From: Candidatus Latescibacterota bacterium
GTDB taxonomy: Bacteria > Eisenbacteria > RBG-16-71-46 > SZUA-252
Direction: 5' to 3'
Length of the DNA: 6,990 bases
Assembly (NCBI GenBank): GCA_016207265.1
Contig: JACQPZ010000156.1
Location: 1-6,990 of the forward strand
Position 1 is the first letter of the stretch; every line of letters starts with the position of its first letter. Under the pieces are notes generated by a model, which saw nothing but the letters and a program-made list of their open reading frames with translations, was not told the DNA's origin and searched no databases. This document shows, one piece after another, positions 6,523-6,990 of the stretch. Made by a program: the position numbers and the translations under genes.

Positions 6523-6533
6523 GGGGCCGATAC
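6507..6533 (+). promoter_or_regulatory. Candidate sigma-28-like promoter for the stand-alone receiver gene
   Basis: TAGAGAAG (6507-6514), 11 bases, then GCCGATAC (6526-6533) compares with the FliA/sigma-28 consensus TAAAGTTT-N11-GCCGATAA at five of eight and seven of eight positions, with the exact consensus spacing. It overlaps the 3' end of the preceding gene, where base composition and codon use change abruptly towards A+T, as expected if the bases serve a second role. Transcription would begin about 25 bases before the ATG at 6568 and include both Shine-Dalgarno-like sites. Read-through from the upstream operon is also possible. The consensus comes from other bacteria. Confidence 0.35.
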
Positions 6534-6543
6534 AACCCATGCC

Positions 6544-6561
6544 GGGAGGTGTAAGGAGGTG
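6544..6561 (+). promoter_or_regulatory. Tandem Shine-Dalgarno sequences, the second a perfect ten-base match
   Basis: GGGAGGTG (6544-6551) is followed at once by TAAGGAGGTG (6552-6561). The second is complementary at all ten positions to the common bacterial 16S 3' end (CACCTCCTTA) and ends six bases before ATG 6568, which is ideal spacing. This settles the start: GTG at 6559, in the same frame, lies inside the Shine-Dalgarno and is rejected. Confidence 0.85.
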
Positions 6562-6567
6562 AGTCGG

Positions 6568-6969
6568 ATGTCCAAAGGGAAAATCCTGGTCGTGGACGAC
6601 GAGATCTACATTGTCCACATCCTGGACTTCAGTCTAGGGATGGAAGGCTACGAGGTCGTCACCGCGCTCGACGGCGAGCAGGCCCTCGAGAAGGTGAAGA
6701 CCGAGAAGCCGGATCTCATCGTGCTCGACATCATGATGCCGAAGCTGGACGGCTACGAGGTCTGCAAGAGCATCAAGTCCAACTCGGCGACGCAGAATAT
6801 CCCGGTGATCCTCCTCTCCGCCAAGGGCAGGAACGTCGACCAGAAGATGGGATTCGACGTCGGCGCCGACGACTACATCACGAAGCCGTTCAGCCCCCGC
6901 AAGCTGGTCGAGCGCATCAACCAGCTCCTCGGCCAGACCGTCACCGAGCGGCAGACTCCCTCCACGTAG
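6568..6969 (+). CDS. Stand-alone CheY-like receiver (single-domain response regulator)
   Basis: A 133-residue protein that is one receiver domain plus a short polar tail. Visible catalytic set: acidic pair D10-D11 with E12 in VVDDE, phosphoacceptor D54 in VLDIMMPKLDGYEVC, S84 in LLSAK (Thr or Ser is allowed here) and K106 in ITKPF. There is no DNA-binding, enzymatic or other output domain, so it should act by protein contact or as a phosphate shuttle or sink in a relay. Its D54 and K106 segments closely resemble those of the receiver in the GGDEF protein at 502-1515, suggesting common ancestry or common kinases. It follows the second kinase by 45 bases and has by far the strongest ribosome binding site in the window, so it may be made in excess of the kinases. 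Which of the two kinases phosphorylates it cannot be read from sequence. The stop codon is TAG at 6967-6969. Confidence 0.92.
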   Translation: MSKGKILVVDDEIYIVHILDFSLGMEGYEVVTALDGEQALEKVKTEKPDLIVLDIMMPKLDGYEVCKSIKSNSATQNIPVILLSAKGRNVDQKMGFDVGADDYITKPFSPRKLVERINQLLGQTVTERQTPST

Positions 6970-6990
6970 GGAGGCCCCTCGGGCTCGAGC

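Noticed and set aside
6559..6567. GTG start three codons upstream for the lone receiver
   Set aside because: The GTG is part of the TAAGGAGGTG ribosome binding site; ATG 6568 has ideal spacing and leaves a normal receiver N-terminus (MSKGKILVVDDE).
6956..6990. Possible terminator at the end of the lone receiver gene
   Set aside because: CTCCCT (6956-6961) and AGGGAG (6968-6973) can form a six-base-pair stem around the stop codon, and GCCC/GGGC (6974-6984) another short one, but no T-run follows and the window ends at 6990, so a terminator cannot be supported.

Overview
This window is a G+C-rich stretch of bacterial chromosome. It holds the 3' end of a housekeeping gene followed by four same-strand signalling genes that look like one signal-transduction module. 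The lineage cannot be fixed from the sequence. Third-codon positions are almost all G or C, two genes start with TTG, and one ribosome binding site (6552-6561) is a perfect ten-base complement of the usual bacterial 16S 3' end. These fit a high-GC, probably environmental, Gram-negative-type phylum, but that is inference.

Layout. Bases 1-279 are the C-terminal end of TsaD, which makes the universal tRNA t6A modification. A 222-base gap (280-501) follows, with a possible promoter, two short tandem repeats and a hairpin ending just before a good Shine-Dalgarno. Then come: (1) 502-1515, a receiver domain fused to a GGDEF-type domain with the variant signature GGDDF; (2) 1512-3959, a soluble GAF / HisKA-HATPase / GAF / HD-GYP-like protein; (3) 3943-6522, a paralogue with the same domain order and an extra hydrophobic N-terminus; (4) 6568-6969, a stand-alone CheY-like receiver. 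Genes 1, 2 and 3 overlap by 4 and 17 bases and should be translationally coupled. Gene 4 follows after 45 bases with an exceptionally strong ribosome binding site and perhaps its own promoter.

How the genes may work together (inference). The two kinases have intact phosphoacceptor histidines and ATP-binding motifs but no receiver of their own. The two receivers flanking them, each with an intact Asp, Thr/Ser and Lys, are natural phosphotransfer partners. One receiver carries a c-di-GMP-synthase-type domain, and each kinase carries a domain of the c-di-GMP phosphodiesterase (HD-GYP) type at its C-terminus. The locus therefore joins histidine-aspartate phosphotransfer to both ends of c-di-GMP turnover. 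The c-di-GMP domains deviate at key positions. The cyclase has GGDDF rather than GGDEF and lacks the inhibitory-site Arg. Both HD domains read HDVGM where HD-GYP proteins have HD-x-G-K. They may be modified enzymes or c-di-GMP/nucleotide-sensing modules rather than standard ones.

The most interesting points are the duplicated kinase-GAF-HD fusion, the shared Lys-to-Met change in both copies, the contrast between weak translation signals for the large genes and a near-maximal signal for the small receiver, and similar sigma-28-like elements ahead of both response-regulator genes. I saw no tRNA or rRNA genes, CRISPR arrays, insertion sequences or phage genes.
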